From assembly GCA_023014335.1 (NCBI GenBank), contig JAECYW010000035.1:372001-436000 (forward strand): a DNA stretch of 64,000 nucleotides. Direction: 5' to 3'. Made by a program: the position numbers and the translations under genes. This DNA comes from Galerina marginata. Lineage: Eukaryota; Basidiomycota; Agaricomycetes; Agaricales; Galerinaceae. How positions within the stretch are numbered: the first letter of the stretch is position 1; each line of letters starts with the position of its first letter. The notes below the pieces were generated by a model. The model worked only from the letters and a program-made list of their open reading frames with translations. It was not told the origin of the DNA and searched no databases. Shown one piece after another: positions 1 to 14,300 of this stretch.

Positions 1-3000
1 GCGTCATCCCACCAGGACACCATTAGTTCTATGGTTAATCCCTTTAACATGGTCTCTTCCATACAAGCAAGCCGTCACCCTCCCACCCGTGACATACTTT
101 CTGGGTTTGAAGGGGTCGTGCGGCCTGGCGAAATGCTGCGTGAGTAACAGTAATCACCGCTGAATATTTTTTGTGAACTTTTCTTTTACCAGTCGTCCTT
201 GGTCGGCCTGGCTCTGGATGTAGCACACTATTGAAGATTCTGAGCAACAAAAGGGATGAATTTAACGCGGTACACGGAGATATCCTCTTCAATTCCTTCT
301 CACCAGAGGTGATCCTAAAGCACTATCGAGGAGACGTCCAATATTGTCCTGAGGATGACATCCATTTTCCGACACTTACTGTCTCTCAAACAATCATGTT
401 TGCAGCGCGCGTGCGTGCTCCCCGAGAACGCCTTGGACTAACACGCTCCGAGTACTCGGAATCAACGACCAACCTGTTGATGACGCTATTTGGGCTCCAA
501 CACGCGAAGGATACGCCGATTGGTGATGCCCTTATCCGTGGCATTTCTGGTGGAGAGAAAAAGCGGGTTTCCATCTGCGAGGCTATGGCCACCAGAACTT
601 GCCTAACCGCTTGGGATAAGTAAGTGGTCCGGGATTCTCTCGTGACGGCGATTAATCCAGCCCCTAGTGCCACCCGAGGTCTCGATTCTTCAACGGCGTT
701 GGAATATATCCAAGCCCTCCGAACTGCAACCGATGTCGCGCGACTAACGACGGTTGTGTCCTTGTATCAAGCTGGTGAACAGTTATACAACCAATTCGAC
801 AAGGTTTGTTTCCTGACTTCGGCCCTATTGCCGATGATAACTTGCACATTATTCTTCAGGTTTGTGTGATCTATGAGGGAAGAATGGCGTACTTCGGCCC
901 AGCCAAAAAGGCTAGAGAGTACTTTGTTGATCTGGGATACGAGCCTGCGCATCGCCAGACAACAGCCGACTTTCTGGTTTCTGTTACCGATCCAAACGCC
1001 CGAATTCCACGGCAGCTTGACGCCCCTATTCCACGGACGGCGTCCGAATTTGCTGAATCCTACTTGAAATCTGCCATAGGGCGCCACAATCGCCAAGAGA
1101 TTGCTTCTTACAATGATGAATTTCTCGGAAGTGAACAGACATCTGAGGCTTATCGACAAAGTGCGCTTGCTGAACACGCCAAAATGGCACGACAGAGATC
1201 ACCCTACATATTATCAGTCCCTATGCAAGCTACGGCAGTAATGGTCAGACGCTTCCAGATTTTCCGCGGTGCCATGCTGATTACCACTATAAACATTTTG
1301 TATGTAATCTTTCTTCGGTTCATAATTGCGACTTATCATAACACTGCACCTCCAGTGGTTTCTTCTTTCAAGGTATTATCATGGGAACCGTATTTCTCAA
1401 AGCCCCAGAGACAACGGCCGCGTTCTTCTCACGTTCTGGAGTGCTGTTCTTGTGAGTCGATTTTTTGCTTATTGAATACTTACGCTGAATGTCCTTTATT
1501 TTAGCGCACTCCTCTTCTCTGCTTTGATGGCCATGACCGAGATACCCGCCCTCTTTGCTCAAAGACCCATCATATTAAGACATCAGCAGTGGGGTCTTTA
1601 TCACCCATTTATCGAAGCTGTCGCTTTAACGCTCGTCGACGTTCCGCTCACTTTCCTGACATCTGTTGTCTTTGGCGGATTGCTCTATGTTTTGGTGGGC
1701 TTTCAAAAATCCGCTGGACAGTTTTTGTATGCCTTTTTTTTAGTTTATTATATCAAAATATTGTCCGCTCACGCTCTAACTAGTATATACTTCCTCATTA
1801 TCTTCTCTACGGCTGTCATCATGCGAGCATATTTCCGTGCTTTAGCTGCTATGTGCAAAACTGAAGGTTGGATCCTTCGTCATTCCCCTGCTCGTACTCA
1901 GTAGTTACTGACGACTTCTCAGCGACAGCGCAAACATTGGCTGGAATTTCCGTGCTAGCGATGGCTCTATACACGGGTAAGTACATCCATGAGTAAAATG
2001 AAGTTCATCTCATTGATATATATTTTCGCGCGTAGGGTATACAATGCCAGAAAAGTCCATGATCTGGCCTCTGAGATGGCTGACCTATATCAACGTAAAC
2101 CCTCTCTCCTTATTTCGTAACTATAACTGGCACTGATGCTAGACCAGCCTCTCAAGTACGGGTTTGAATCTCTCATGACCAATGAATTTCGGACTCTGAA
2201 CGGCACTTGCACCAACCTGGTTCCCCAAGGGCCCAATTACGCAAACATTACTCTGCAGAACCAAGTCTGCACGACTGTCGGATCTCTACCCGGTGAACTC
2301 AGAGTTCAAGGCAGTCGATTTATATATCTATCCTTTGGATATACATTCCAACATATATGGCGCGTGAGTGTTCTTGTCATGTCGCCCTTGCGCTATGATA
2401 CCAACCGACTTGCTGGGCAGAATTTTGGGATCTTGGTGGCGTTTGGCGTCGCCTTTATGACAGCCCTTCTTTTCTTCACGGAAGTCAACACAAAATCGAC
2501 TGGGTTGTCCACGATTGTTCTTTACAAACGAGGAGCAAAATTGGACGAGGTTGGGGCTGATACTGACATTAAGGATTCTGATGACTTGAGGTTGGACTCA
2601 GACAGTCTGACTCCATCTCCTGGTGTCACCTCGAAGGGCTCAGCGAATGACACTAAAATAGGGATTGATGTGTTCTCTTTTACGCATGTTAACTACGCAA
2701 TTCCGACACCTGGGGGTCACAGCAGACAACTTCTTAACGATGTCTCGGGCTATGTTGCGCCTGGGACGCTTACTGCGTTGATGGGAGAGTCCGGTGCCGG
2801 AAAGGTAAGCCTCTGCCCTTTCCTTCCAAGCGTACTGTGTGCTATTCTCCTGTAGACAACACTACTCAACGTCCTGGCGGGAAGAGTTGACGTTGGAGTT
2901 ATAACTGGGGACCGATTCATCAATGGACAAACCCTCCCGAGTGATTTCCAATCGCAGACGTAAGGCCAACTCACTTTGTCGTGTTATCAGTTAACCTTAA

Positions 3001-5355
3001 CCGAAATTAGCGGCTATTGCCAGCAACTCGATACCCACCTACCAAGGGCAACCGTCCGAGAGGCGTTATTGTTTTCTGCTAAGCTCCGCCGACCAACGTC
3101 AGTTCCTCTGATCGAGAAAGAGAACTAGTAAGCCCATGAACCGCTCCCAATACCAAATTCTTACAGCAACCGTAAAGTGTAGACAAATGTCTTCATATGT
3201 GCGGCTTATGGGCTCATAGGGATGCCGTAGTTGGATCTCTTGGCGTCGAATTTCGTAAACGCGTCACAATTGGTGTAGAGCTAGCTGCCAAGGTATGTTT
3301 TACTTTAATTCGTCTTTAAATGGATGCCAATTACTGACCCCGTCCAGCCCAAACTTTTACTTTTCCTCGACGAACCTACCTCCGGGCTCGACTCCCAGAG
3401 TGCTTGGAACATCGTTGCATTTTTGCGGAACTTAGCTGACCACGGGCAGGCCATCTTATGCACGTGAGTTTACCGAAGAGGTCCAAATTTTTTTCATCAT
3501 TCCCAAAAGCTGACGTCTCGGTGTAGAATTCATCAAGTGAGCACCCTCAAGTCGTTTGAATTTTTAGATCTGAACCTTTGATAGCCTTCTGCAGAGCTAT
3601 TTCACGTCAGTTCGAGTATATACTCGATTAATTTTAGTTGTCGGTCGTATATCTAACATTCTTAAAATCTCTACAGATTTTTGACAAATTACTGTTACTC
3701 AAGAAAGGAGGACAGACGGTGTATTTTGGTGACCTCGGACACAACGCTGAGACTCTATTGCGCTACTTCGACAAGAATGGCGCACGTGCGTGCGGCCCTG
3801 ATGAAAATCCGTATGTCAAACTTTATTCGAGAATACTTGTACCTGTCTGACGTGTTCGTGATAGTGCCGAGTTTATGCTCGACGTGATTGGCGCTGGTGC
3901 AACGGCTTCTAGTCATGCAGACTGGCATGAGATTTGGAGGAAATCTACTGAAAGTGATACACTTAATGAAGGTATAGAGAAATTACACACAGTCGGGCGC
4001 GGTCGGTCAGCGGTCGGGACCACTCTGAGATCAGAGTTCCCTACAACATGGCGAAATCAAGTTATGGAACTTGTCAGACGCGGAGCAGCTGATCACTACC
4101 GCAATTCAGAATATCTTTTTGCGAAGTTGGTATTAAATATATTTGGAGGGCTATTCATTGGATTCTCCTTCTTCAAGAACCAAGCCAGCATACAAGCAAC
4201 ACAAAACAAACTGTTTGTGAGTTGATGTTCCGACCGATGTGCTCCCTTTTTAATACCTTTTCAGTCAATTTTCATGGCACTGATTCTGAGGTGCGTCGGA
4301 AGCACACACTTAAGTTGCTGGCTTAGTATCTCAATCATCATCACCGAATTATAGCGTACCGTTGGCTAACCAACTGCAAGTTCCTTTCGTGGCCACACGA
4401 ACAGTGTACGAAATCCGAGAACGACCAAGTAGGATGTACAGCTGGACTGCGCTAATAACCTCTCAGATTTTGGTCGAAGTTCCTTGGAATATCTTCGGCT
4501 CATCTCTCTTTTTCTTCATTTGGTATTGGACCTCCCGATTCCCAAGTGACAGGGCTGGTTACGCATATCTCTGCGTGGGGATAATATTTCCTCTTTACTA
4601 TACAACTATAGCCCAAAGCATTGCCAGCATGGCTCCCAGTGCAGAAATCGCACAACTTCTTTTCGGGTTCTTATTCTCCTTCGTGGTCACATAGTGAGGC
4701 TTTCTCTGGTCTCTTGTACATCTCATTGACCGGAACCTGCAGTAATGGCATAATGCAACCTTACAGAGAACTTGGGTGGTGGCAATGGATGTAAGCCCGA
4801 CTCGCATAATGTCATCCTTCGCCTCAAAATTCCAACTTTAACAGGTATCGGCTGTCCCCGTACACATATCTCATTGAAGGATTGTCTGGCCAAGGTAAAT
4901 TGACTACGATCGCTCCTGCCTATTGCGGACCACTACTGACTCTACCCTTCTACCCTTTAAAGCAATCGGACGCCACAATGTCGCCTGCTCAGCCGTCGAA
5001 TTTGTTACCATCGACCCACCAAATGACCTCACTTGTTCCCAGTTCCTGTCGAATTTCATATCATCGACAGGTGGATATCTACAAAACCCGGAAGCTCTCT
5101 CGAGCTGTCAATTATGTGGCATGAAGAGCACGGATCAATTCCTCGCCTTGAGTTTCCATATTTTCTATGACAATAGGTGGCGGGACCTCGGCGTTTTTGT
5201 TGCATTTGTGATATTTAATGTAAGTCCCTATATTGCAGTTACCGACGCATTGACTTATTCTATGTGGTTTGCAGACAGTTACGATATATCTCTTGACCTA
5301 CCTCTTCCGGATCTACACTGGCAACTTCTTACCCTGGACGAGAAAGAGAACCTAA
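1..5355 (+). CDS. PDR-type ABC transporter (5' end outside window)
   Basis: Full-size pleiotropic drug resistance exporter with the reverse order NBD-TMD-NBD-TMD, expected in the plasma membrane and pumping lipids, drugs or toxic metabolites with ATP. The frame is open from base 1, so the start lies to the left. Visible in order: the pre-NBD1 region ending RPGEML, Walker [13 protein letters not shown] split by the intron at 140-192, signature [13 protein letters not shown]-loop RGLDSST, TMD1 with [11 protein letters not shown] end [11 protein letters not shown], a charged linker, NBD2 with Walker A GESGAGKTTLLN, signature region [14 protein letters not shown], Walker [18 protein letters not shown], and TMD2. 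The last exon ends ...PWTRKRT then TAA at 5353-5355. About 18 short introns can be joined without breaking the frame, so it looks intact. The second signature reads GVEFRKR where VEQRKR is usual. Substrate cannot be told from sequence. Confidence 0.93.
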
Positions 5356-5552
5356 GGCGTCTTCGAGAATGTTTTCTTAAGATCAGGCTAATTTGATCAT
5401 GCCGAACCCCTCCTCATTAGATACTTGCACTGGATATACTAAAGGATTCCTAATATAGATCAACGGGTCCGTAATTCCTGAGATATATTATACACATCTT
5501 ATAGCTTAACTCGAGATTATGTTACCATGTAACAACTTGTTTTTGCTGGCAG

Positions 5553-7714
5553 CTAGACTGATGAAAATCTGAAGAAGTATGAGAAGAGGAATACCCACGA
5601 GAATGCCGTGATCAACTCCATCATGAACTCGTCCTTCCAAAAGTGTTCCGTTGACACGGCTTTGCGGGCTATGATTATCCCGGACATGAATGGATGGCCG
5701 TCGACTCGCTGCTGCAGAAATAATGTATCTGTCCCCAAGTTGACGAGGATCCATTGTGTCCGTGAAGCAGGCTTCATCTCCAGCAAGCTCGGCACGCAGG
5801 GCAGTTCGATTTGCAAGCCTGTTTAGCCTGAGTCAGTTTCGGGTAATGGGTTGTAATGCAGGAGAAAACCACATAAACTTACATGCTAACCACTGAGATA
5901 AGATATACTTTGCATGTGGACATCCTTCAGTACTTGATCACGCTCCAAATATTCCAAGGAACGCACATGGACAAGAGGGTTCGAGGAATACCATGCTTGC
6001 AAATAGGTCAGCTTTGCAGTTTTTTTCCAAAGTAAATGAATACTGCTTACAAGATGAATGTGTGGGGTGTGCCTACAAACTTATCGATAATCGTAAATAA
6101 GCGGATATAAATGGGTTTGGATGAGAGAACTCACAAAGGCAAGGTTTAGAAGGGCGCAAGCGCTAGAAACAACCTTAATGAGACTTCTCTACATGGCCAT
6201 CCCTCAACCCACCTTGTCGCGGCACCTCGCTCGATCGCATATGTTATTAATCGGTTAATTGTCATCTCGGTCTTGAATGCCTTGCCACGGGGACATAATT
6301 GAAAATTTCTGCCAGCAAACGATCTAGCCGCATGACCCATATTCAAGTGAGGACAAGGAACAAGATCGATCGAATGCGAAAGTGACTTGAATCGAACTCA
6401 CTTGCGCACACTCGATCGGGCGTCATGTAGAACCCATCAGAGAACCGCGGTGATAACAACATCACAAGCTGCCGTTGCTCCGCTTTGAGTTGAGGAGACC
6501 GCCTGAATTTGAGGGAATCAGATTTTATTAATGTGCCGCGTATGCAAGGCGTACCGCGGTAGAATGTAATTTGCTATATTGTCCTAGTTCAAATCTAGAA
6601 GGTAAATTCATGTGACGATTTTTGTGGATTTTTGGTAGTGATGAAATCGAGATGACAAACACTCGAAGTACTTGTGCTGAAAATGCATTAAGGGTAGGTG
6701 AGGTTAAATTATCGAGGAAACGGAAATTTTCGGTCGCACCTACGCCAGCTCCTTTGACAATAAGTTGTAACCCAAATCAGCGCAAGTTCGGAGTCATATC
6801 GAGGGCCATACCAAGTTGCAGGAAAGATAATATGACCTTTGTTGAAAATGTAAGTCCACCTAAACAGCGCATACTTGAAGACTTGCCACCGGTACAGTAT
6901 ACCATAAACTTCGTTTTGTGACTGCAGGGGATGAGAAATGACGGTGCTGGCGAAAAATCTGATGAAGGTGTAGGAAAGTGTGTCAAAGGTGGAGGTCTCA
7001 TCACCGTACATACATTTGTGCGACGAAGGCAACCAAAAACTAGATTACTCAGGTCAGCAAAGTGAAACTCGCCTGAAATTGGCTGTGGAAACCGACGATT
7101 GCCATGAGTTGAACCTTCACAATAAAAAACAGGACATCAAATCGACATCAGTCACTAGTGGCACAAAATGCTCACCGGCGCAGAGCTAGGAAGAGATGGT
7201 AAAACGTGACGACACCTCAAGAAAGTGGAACAACTCACAACAAAATTCGATCCAGGTCAGAGCGCTCTCCAAAAAGATTTACATAGTCAAAGTAGACCTG
7301 ATGGCTAAGGAACGCCACTTGAATGGTGGAAAGGAACCTGCAACAAATCAGAGTGATTCTTAAGCCGTGTGCCTTTACGTTACCCACCCAAGGATAGCTA
7401 CCTATCGCCCTGTTCAACGTTGAAGCGAGATAAATAAACTTATCATGAACCTACCACCGATTTCGTACTGGCCGTGTCGTGACTACTGTGAGACTGGAAG
7501 TACTGCCCGACAAGTAACTATTCAAGCAATCAGTGGAGTTTCTAGTGCCATTTATCACGCAAACTTACCATGCCAACACCGTAAAGGCTACGGTGAATGG
7601 GATGCGTTAGGTATAAAAGAGAATCAATGGAAAATCAGGCAGTTACATGGTATTCAGAATGAACGCAATCATCTGGCATCCCCAGGATTCGGTGAACGAG
7701 GTAGGCGGCGCCAT
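5553..7714 (-). pseudogene. DUF6534-like integral membrane protein, decayed
   Basis: Members of this basidiomycete family have about seven membrane helices and no known activity. The start is the ATG at 7714 (MAPPTSF). Pieces follow in family order: LYGVGM then LLVGQYFQSH, a helix with VAFLSHQVYFDY, VQLMAIVGFHSQ, FLVAFVAQIFFAS, SGATAACDVVITAVL, the hallmark KTEMTINRLITYAIERG, SACALLNLAF, and a segment matching the family's YVNSLLATLN block only weakly. In the ITAVL exon an in-frame TGA at 6437-6439 stops the family frame, which then continues as WVLHDARSS. The conserved intron phases support the frame on both sides. One intron (donor near 7072) is GC-AG. The 3' part beyond 5824 is ambiguous: two overlapping frames stay open, ending at 5553 or 5506. 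I favour a pseudogene or a disrupted allele. Confidence 0.62.
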
Positions 7715-8336
7715 ATTGGTGGTAGGAAACAGAAACCCAGTTTGAGCAGGGAGAAAGGGGCCAAGACGGTGCAGCGCTCTCGGGCTTCAAGCTGTACAAG
7801 TTGTAGCCCAATTCTTTTTCCCTTGTTTTCGTATCCCGTGCTCAACAAGATGCTCACAAAATGACCTGTGAAGCTTCTTGGGAAGGTCAAAGTTTATTTC
7901 TGGATTTGAATGCGAGGAATAGACACCGAGGAACCTTCTTCCTCCATTAAAGGCGTTCCACCCTAGGCGTCGAGCGTTTGGGTAGATAGCATGTAGCCAA
8001 AAATGAGGAGCTTGGTATGACATGGGTTCGCCTGGGAAACTGGGAGATGATCAAACACTCAATACCGGAGGCCGAGAATTGCACTCAGGAAAAGATACTT
8101 CACGCCCTTACCTGATGTGTAAGGTTCACCTAATAGCCAGGTTATATGGGAAGACCTAGTTAGCAACGTTGTGTCATATGAAATAAAATTTAATGCAGAA
8201 CACCTGGTGAAAGTGATACGCTAAGCATAGATACAATGCGGGAAGAATGAATACACAATATCTCAATGGAAGGCGAGAGAGTTGTGTCGAATAATGAAGG
8301 TGAATGCAAATGCGGACAGAGTAAACGGGCATAAAT
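7715..8336. other. Intergenic, no gene seen
   Basis: This stretch lies between the start of the DUF6534-like gene and the stop of the DEAH helicase, both on the minus strand. It should hold the upstream region of the first and the 3' UTR of the second. Open frames on both strands are short and show no family pattern. No clear TATA box or repeat was found. Confidence 0.5.
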
Positions 8337-11127
8337 TCACGCCTTGCGTTGCTTGAAGGCTTGCAGCGACATGAAAAAGCTCTTTGGGATCGAGGACACA
8401 CCACGGGCGTAAATTTGATTGGTGTACATCTGGGAAAGCACGTCATTGACTAATTAAAGCAAACTTTCATAGTTACTCACCAAATCGTCGTATATGATAG
8501 CCGGTACCTTTTTATCAGACAAGGTGGACCCGGGATGTATTTTGACAATCTGTGAAATCGTATTCCTATTAAAAGAAAAACAGCGTTTCCGCGATGAGCC
8601 GAACTTACAGTTTGTCCCATGGTATGTTTATATGTACCATCTGGCTGGAGGAAAGCAGAATTACCCGCCAGACCATGACCCATGCTCCTAATTACCGGGC
8701 CTTCATTTTCTTTCGCGGATGCGGCACTGTCGATTCCGACTCTGCGACAGGTTACGACAAGCTGCTCCCGGATATTTCCAGCTTCTAGGAAGGTTCTCTC
8801 GTTAAGGAAGTGCTTTCGGCACCATTCCCACCGGGCGTGTTTATTTTCGGAGGCAGCTATGTCTCGATATGTCTTGAAGGCATTGAGAATAGTAAGATGG
8901 TCCCCACTGGCGTGGCGGAATTGTCGTCTCGCTTCCGCGACAGCTTCTCGCTGCTCGCTTATATCCAAGAAAAGTTTAGATGACGAAGAAAGGATCGAGA
9001 CTATGTCAAGTATTTCCGATGTGCAGCCGTATTCCTTTGAAGCTACAACAGCGCATGCGTACTGAGGGTCAAGGGGGAAGAGGGCCATTTGTCGACCAGC
9101 AGGCGTAAGTTTGTGTTCGTGGTCTATAGCACCAAGCAACCACAGGGTTTTTAGAGCAGAATAAACTGAATAGTTTGTTAACTCCTCTGCGAAATATAAA
9201 GGAGATATGGTGCATACTTGATTCTAAATCAGGCTTGTCCATAAGGTCGAGTTCACCTAGGTCCTGACCGAGACACTTGAGATTGAGGATGCTTGATGTG
9301 AGACTACAGCGCAGAATCTCTGGTTCTCCAGAAATAGCCATGCTATTGAAGGCCGCTTCCGTATATAGCCGGAAGCAAACGCCAGTACCCTGTGAGTAGA
9401 AATGTTTGGTACCCAGTGAATGCTAAAATTGTGAATGCCTACTTCTCGGCCTGCGCGACCCGCTCTTTGCATGGCTGAAGACTTCGTGATGTCCCTCGTC
9501 AGGAGCGTATCGAAACCTGTGTTTCATAATAAACATGGAACAGGCAAGGACAGAGCTAAGGCCATACCGCCGCCTGAAATTCGAGCAAGGTATTGCTTCT
9601 CCTTGCATTTTCCGGAATCGATAACGTATTTGATGCCGGATATTGTAATTGATGTTTCTGCAATGTTGGTAGCCAAAATGCACTTTCGAGTGTTGACAGG
9701 GGCAGGGTTGAAAGCTTTGCTATTCCGGGAATGTTCTTGAGCAGCAAACATGGTACACGTAAGGACCTAGCGCAAAGTCAGCGCCTGTCATCTCGTCGTT
9801 GGCAATGTTGAAACGTACCGAAAGTTTATCAGCTGGGAGTTGTTTCGCAAACCACTCTATTGACTTTTGGAGACTTTCAATGTCTTCTTGTCCAGGTAAG
9901 AAAATAAGAACGTCTCCCGGCGGTTGGTCTGTGTGTATTTGGAAAAACGTGCGCATAGCTGCATCAGTATAATCTAACTGGCTTTCGGCACTGTGGTATA
10001 TTTTGACCGGATGCTGGCGACCCTTGACGTAGAGTATCTTTGCGCTGGAGAAAATAATCAGGGCAAGCGGGTGGTTGTGAACGAGAATACAGACTTGTGA
10101 TAGAACCTGCTAAACTTTTCTGCGTCGAGAGTGGCGCTCATAATGACAATTTTAAGAGGATGAGAAGCGTCAGCGTTGGCCTTTCCCTTAGCGTCTGGAG
10201 GGGAATTTCGGAGCTTTTGGATTCTCTTAAGGTTTCCGATGAGTAAGTCCGTTCGCAGAGTGCGCTCGTGTGCCTCGTCAACGATCACAACGGCGTAATT
10301 GCTGAGAAGGGGGTCGGACATGAGCTCCCGGACAATCATTCCGTCTGTAAGATATTTGATTCGTGTTTCCGGAGAAGACTTCTCGTCGAAGCGGACTGCG
10401 TATCCGACGAGGTCGCCGAGAGAAGAATTCTGTTCTATTGCAACGCGATGAGCAAGGGACGTTGCAGCAATTTTTCGTGGTTGAGTCACGGCGATCATTC
10501 CGTTTTTAGCCAAACCACTTTCCAGAATGTATTGAGGTACCTCTGAGAAAAATTTAAATTTAAATAATGAAATATTTAAACAATACATTTGCTTACGGGT
10601 CGTTTTGCCTGAGCCAGTCTCGCCAAGAAGAATCGTAACGTCATTCTTCCTGATTTCGTCGATGAGAGCATCTCTTCCTGAGGAGTACGTGATTTCGTAG
10701 CTTAACCTGGTTTGCGAGGAGACATACCTTTGGCAATGGGTAGTTGTTTACGCTGCTCTTGAATAACTTTTGCTTTATTGCCATATGATGTACCAGGTGC
10801 CGCACCATTCAAGTAGTTGGTTTTTGAATGACTAGAGCCAAAACCGTTTGGAAGATCGTTTGGTTGAGGTATGTCGCTCCCGACGAGTGACTGTCGGCGC
10901 TTCTTGCGCTTGTGTCCGTTCTGGCCATTCCATGATTGGTCAACTCGGCCATTGGAGACAGAATTTTTCCGCTTTAGTGCGTTCGGCCTGTGCTTGTTTT
11001 CGTCGTCGCTCACATCGACCCAAGGTCCTGATTTGGCCCGTTTGTGATTCTTCTCGGCTTTTATGCCATAGTAAGCAGCATTCCTCATTTTTGGAATGAC
11101 TTTTGTCGAAGATGTCGCAGTTGGCAT
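8337..11127 (-). CDS. DEAH-box RNA helicase, DHX33/Dhr2-like
   Basis: ATP-dependent RNA helicase; DHX33 and yeast Dhr2 act in nucleolar pre-rRNA processing. The first exon (11127 to about 10703) codes for a basic, low-complexity N terminus with KRKKRRQ. Then come Walker [11 protein letters not shown] (motif I), TQPRKIAA (Ia), [14 protein letters not shown] in [11 protein letters not shown] (II), [10 protein letters not shown] (III), [11 protein letters not shown] (IV), [11 protein letters not shown] (V) and QRAGRAGRE (VI). A ratchet/winged-helix region follows with [18 protein letters not shown], and an OB-fold end with [10 protein letters not shown] and HPGSTL. The stop is at 8337-8339 after QAFKQRKA. 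Length is about 740 residues, as in Dhr2. The C-terminal phrase LLYTNKCYMRD of DHX33 is matched by [14 protein letters not shown]35/DHX40-type helicases are the alternative. All motifs are intact. Confidence 0.9.
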
Positions 11128-11378
11128 CGTACCAACCGATGTTTAATGATTCTATGGTTGTATACTGGAGAGAATAAGTAAGAATAAAAGTCTATGTGTT
11201 GAACTGGGTGGCATGAGAGACCGATGTACAGGTGTTTCCGTCGTCCGAAGAGAAAAAGTCAAGTTGCCGAACCGTGTGACAGTCATGTGTGTCACCTCCT
11301 ATCCGCGTCACAGGTCGCGAGTAATTTGGGATTTTGCGGACACTGTGCTTGTTCAACTCCATGAGGCGCTGCTCAACA
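11128..11378. promoter_or_regulatory. Shared divergent promoter region
   Basis: The 251 bp between the ATG of the DEAH helicase (minus) and the ATG of the cohesin loader (plus) must carry both promoters and 5' UTRs. No canonical TATA box was seen for either gene, which is common for fungal housekeeping genes. Confidence 0.5.
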
Positions 11379-14300
11379 TGAGCCACAACCAGCAATGGTA
11401 TCCGCAAAACAACCAACAATATGACAGGAACGACGGACATCTTCAGCCAGATCATCTTGCTACGAATTATCAGGGCGCGGTCCCAGATGTTGTTCAAAAT
11501 GGACAGAGACTTTTGTCGGTCTATCCACCAGCATCTGCAACACCTACGCATCATGGTATGTCTTGAAAATCGCTGCAAATTTGGCTTAAAATTTGATGCA
11601 TTTATCAGTCTCACGACACGTCAGTAATATGACCTTAACCGCTGCACCGACGTTCCCTCAGCCAGACTATTATAATAATCATAATACTCCTTACCCGCAA
11701 GGAAACCCGCCTCCTTATTCGGAATACGACCAACAACTGCGGTATCTCGCCTCCTCTCAAGTACCTTCGGACGATTCTGGATACTGGGAAAATACGCGAA
11801 ATGACGCTGTGAGAATGCTAAATGAAGAGGCAAATCCGTACGTGCTCAACACGCGCATATACTCAATTTTGATATCATATATGCTCCTAGATCGTATCAG
11901 TACGGGCAATCCATGCATTGGACTCCATCCGCTCCTCAATCCTCTTTCCAGACGATGCCTTTTGCCCGGTCTGTCTTCCAACGGACGGCCCCTAGCACCG
12001 CGTATCCGACCCCTCCACCCCCCGTTATTAGCACCTCTTCTTCCCTTGCTTTTGCTCTAGGAGGACCTCCGACCTCAACTCACACCAATCCTCCTCCTTT
12101 GAAAGTGTATCAACCGAAAGAGTCCCAAGTCTTCTACGAAGATTTCCTCGAACGAAAAAGTCAGCAAATGAATCCGCTACCCCTGCCCCCAGTAGCAGCA
12201 GCACCACCGGTTGAGCAAGGAATGTCCCGTCCAGTTACCCCACCACAACTTCTGAAACCATCAGCTCCGGAGGAAAGCCCAGATCCGCTCGCCTTGCGAT
12301 CATCCGTTTCTGTAACCCCACAAAAACGGAAACCCATTGTGTTAATAGAGTCTCCTTCTATCAAGCGTATGCAGACTCAGAAGGGCCTCTCGAATACGCA
12401 ACCCACTCAAACAAAGGCACCACAGACGCCTCGGACATCTGTGCCTCTGACACCAAGTTCAAAAGCAAGTTCCTTCTCACACATATCTACAACCTCTATC
12501 AACACCACACCTACCTATAAACGAATTGTCAACATGGCCTATGTTTCAGTGCCTCCGAGTCCGTGGGTGACGCCATCTTCGTCCCGTAAGGGTTCCACGC
12601 AATCGGACTTTCAGAAAAGCAAGGTCAAATTTACCGACACTCCAGATCTCGGTGGGTACGGTTCGGAGGACGATGGTCCCTCAAGCCCCACCAAAAGGTC
12701 TAATGTAAACGACTCTGTCAAGAGCTCCGCTCGTCGCACTGGTGATCGAGATGAACGAGGTTAGTGCCTACTTTCTCCATCAGGCTGGCCGAAATTTATT
12801 TTTTCGCTCAGGTCCACTCGAGAAATTGACCTCACTCATCGAAGATATTTTTGAGGCTGAAGATTCTCTGCCACCTGAACTCGACGCTGCAGATTTGAAC
12901 CATGACTTTTTCTCACCCCTGTCCTCTGATTGTTCCCGGCCCTGCTTATCCCCCGCCATCATTCGCAAACTGACGAAGTACATTGGTCAAGTCGCTCGAC
13001 CGACAAAGCGCCTTCGACAGGCTACAGGCGGTGCTTTGGGCACGCCACGTGGGAAGGGACGTATGACCGATATCGATACTCAGATACTCTCGCGTTTGCT
13101 GAAGACCCTAGACCGCAGTGTAAGGTCTGGTGAAGATATCGATCCTTTCGTTCATCATGCCGCTCCACCGTCAGCTAAATCGTCACCCAAGAAGCCCAGT
13201 GGTAAAAAGGCTGCTAAGTCGAAGAAGAACGATAGACGTTCCCGATCGCAGACACCTAAAGCTGACGGCGAAGGGGGAGAAGAGGTGGTAATGGGAGATG
13301 CAGGGCCATCAACTTTGGATAACCTCACCGACGTCGATTTCGACAAGCTAGATACATTACTGGACGTCGCCCGAGATAGTATCTTGGCCGCTGACTGTTG
13401 TATAGCTCTATTGGGCAGTGATCGGCTCACCAAACAGGTCTGTTCCCTTCACTCTCGTTCTTAAGATCTATCTTCGAATTTTTTTCCAGCTTTATTCGGA
13501 AGAATTAATTACAGCCTGTCTCAACACTATCAAAAACCAACTCATCAAGATTCTATACCCCTTTGTCGAGGCTTCTGCCGATAATGGTGCTGCCTTGAAC
13601 ACCAATCCACTGTTACTGGGAATGGTTAAGAACTCGCACTCAGGCGCTTCAAGCCATCGACGGCAATTAGGAGAACTATTTCAGGCCCTGTCGGCAGTTA
13701 TGCCACGCATCAACAATCTCATTAATGCTGAAACTGTGGCCATGTCAGATTCCATCATCATTCAAGCGGTCTACATTGCCATAGGGCCTTTCTTTGTCGT
13801 GGATGGTGGTGAGCCCGATGTCAAGGGGAAGAAGGAACACGTTATCAACAAGACTTTGGGTAAAAGCGCAATGAGAGGTCTCAGATTGGATGCTCTTTCT
13901 TTAATTCGCAGCGTAAGTTGTTGGGGTCGTGACGTAGGACTTTGATTTGCTTACCCTTTTCAAAAGATTTTTGCCAATCATGAAGACCAGCGATCTTGGA
14001 TTATTGAGGAAATTCTGACCTCTTTGATCAAGCTCAATGACGCGAAGCAGAAAGCTGGTCAATTTCGGTACGCTACAATTATTTGTTATCTACTGTCTGG
14101 TTTTACCTTTTCTTGTCTAGTCTGCGAGACGGCCGTTCGATTCGAACTGTTTCTGCTTTACTATTACAGCTTGTTCAGACCTCGGCCCATGATGTCCGGA
14201 TTCAGGCCAAGAAAATCGACAAATCTCGCCAGGCCAAATTTGCTTTACGCCGGCAAGAAAGTTTTTCTGAAAGTCAGCAAGCACCACCAGAACCGTTCCT

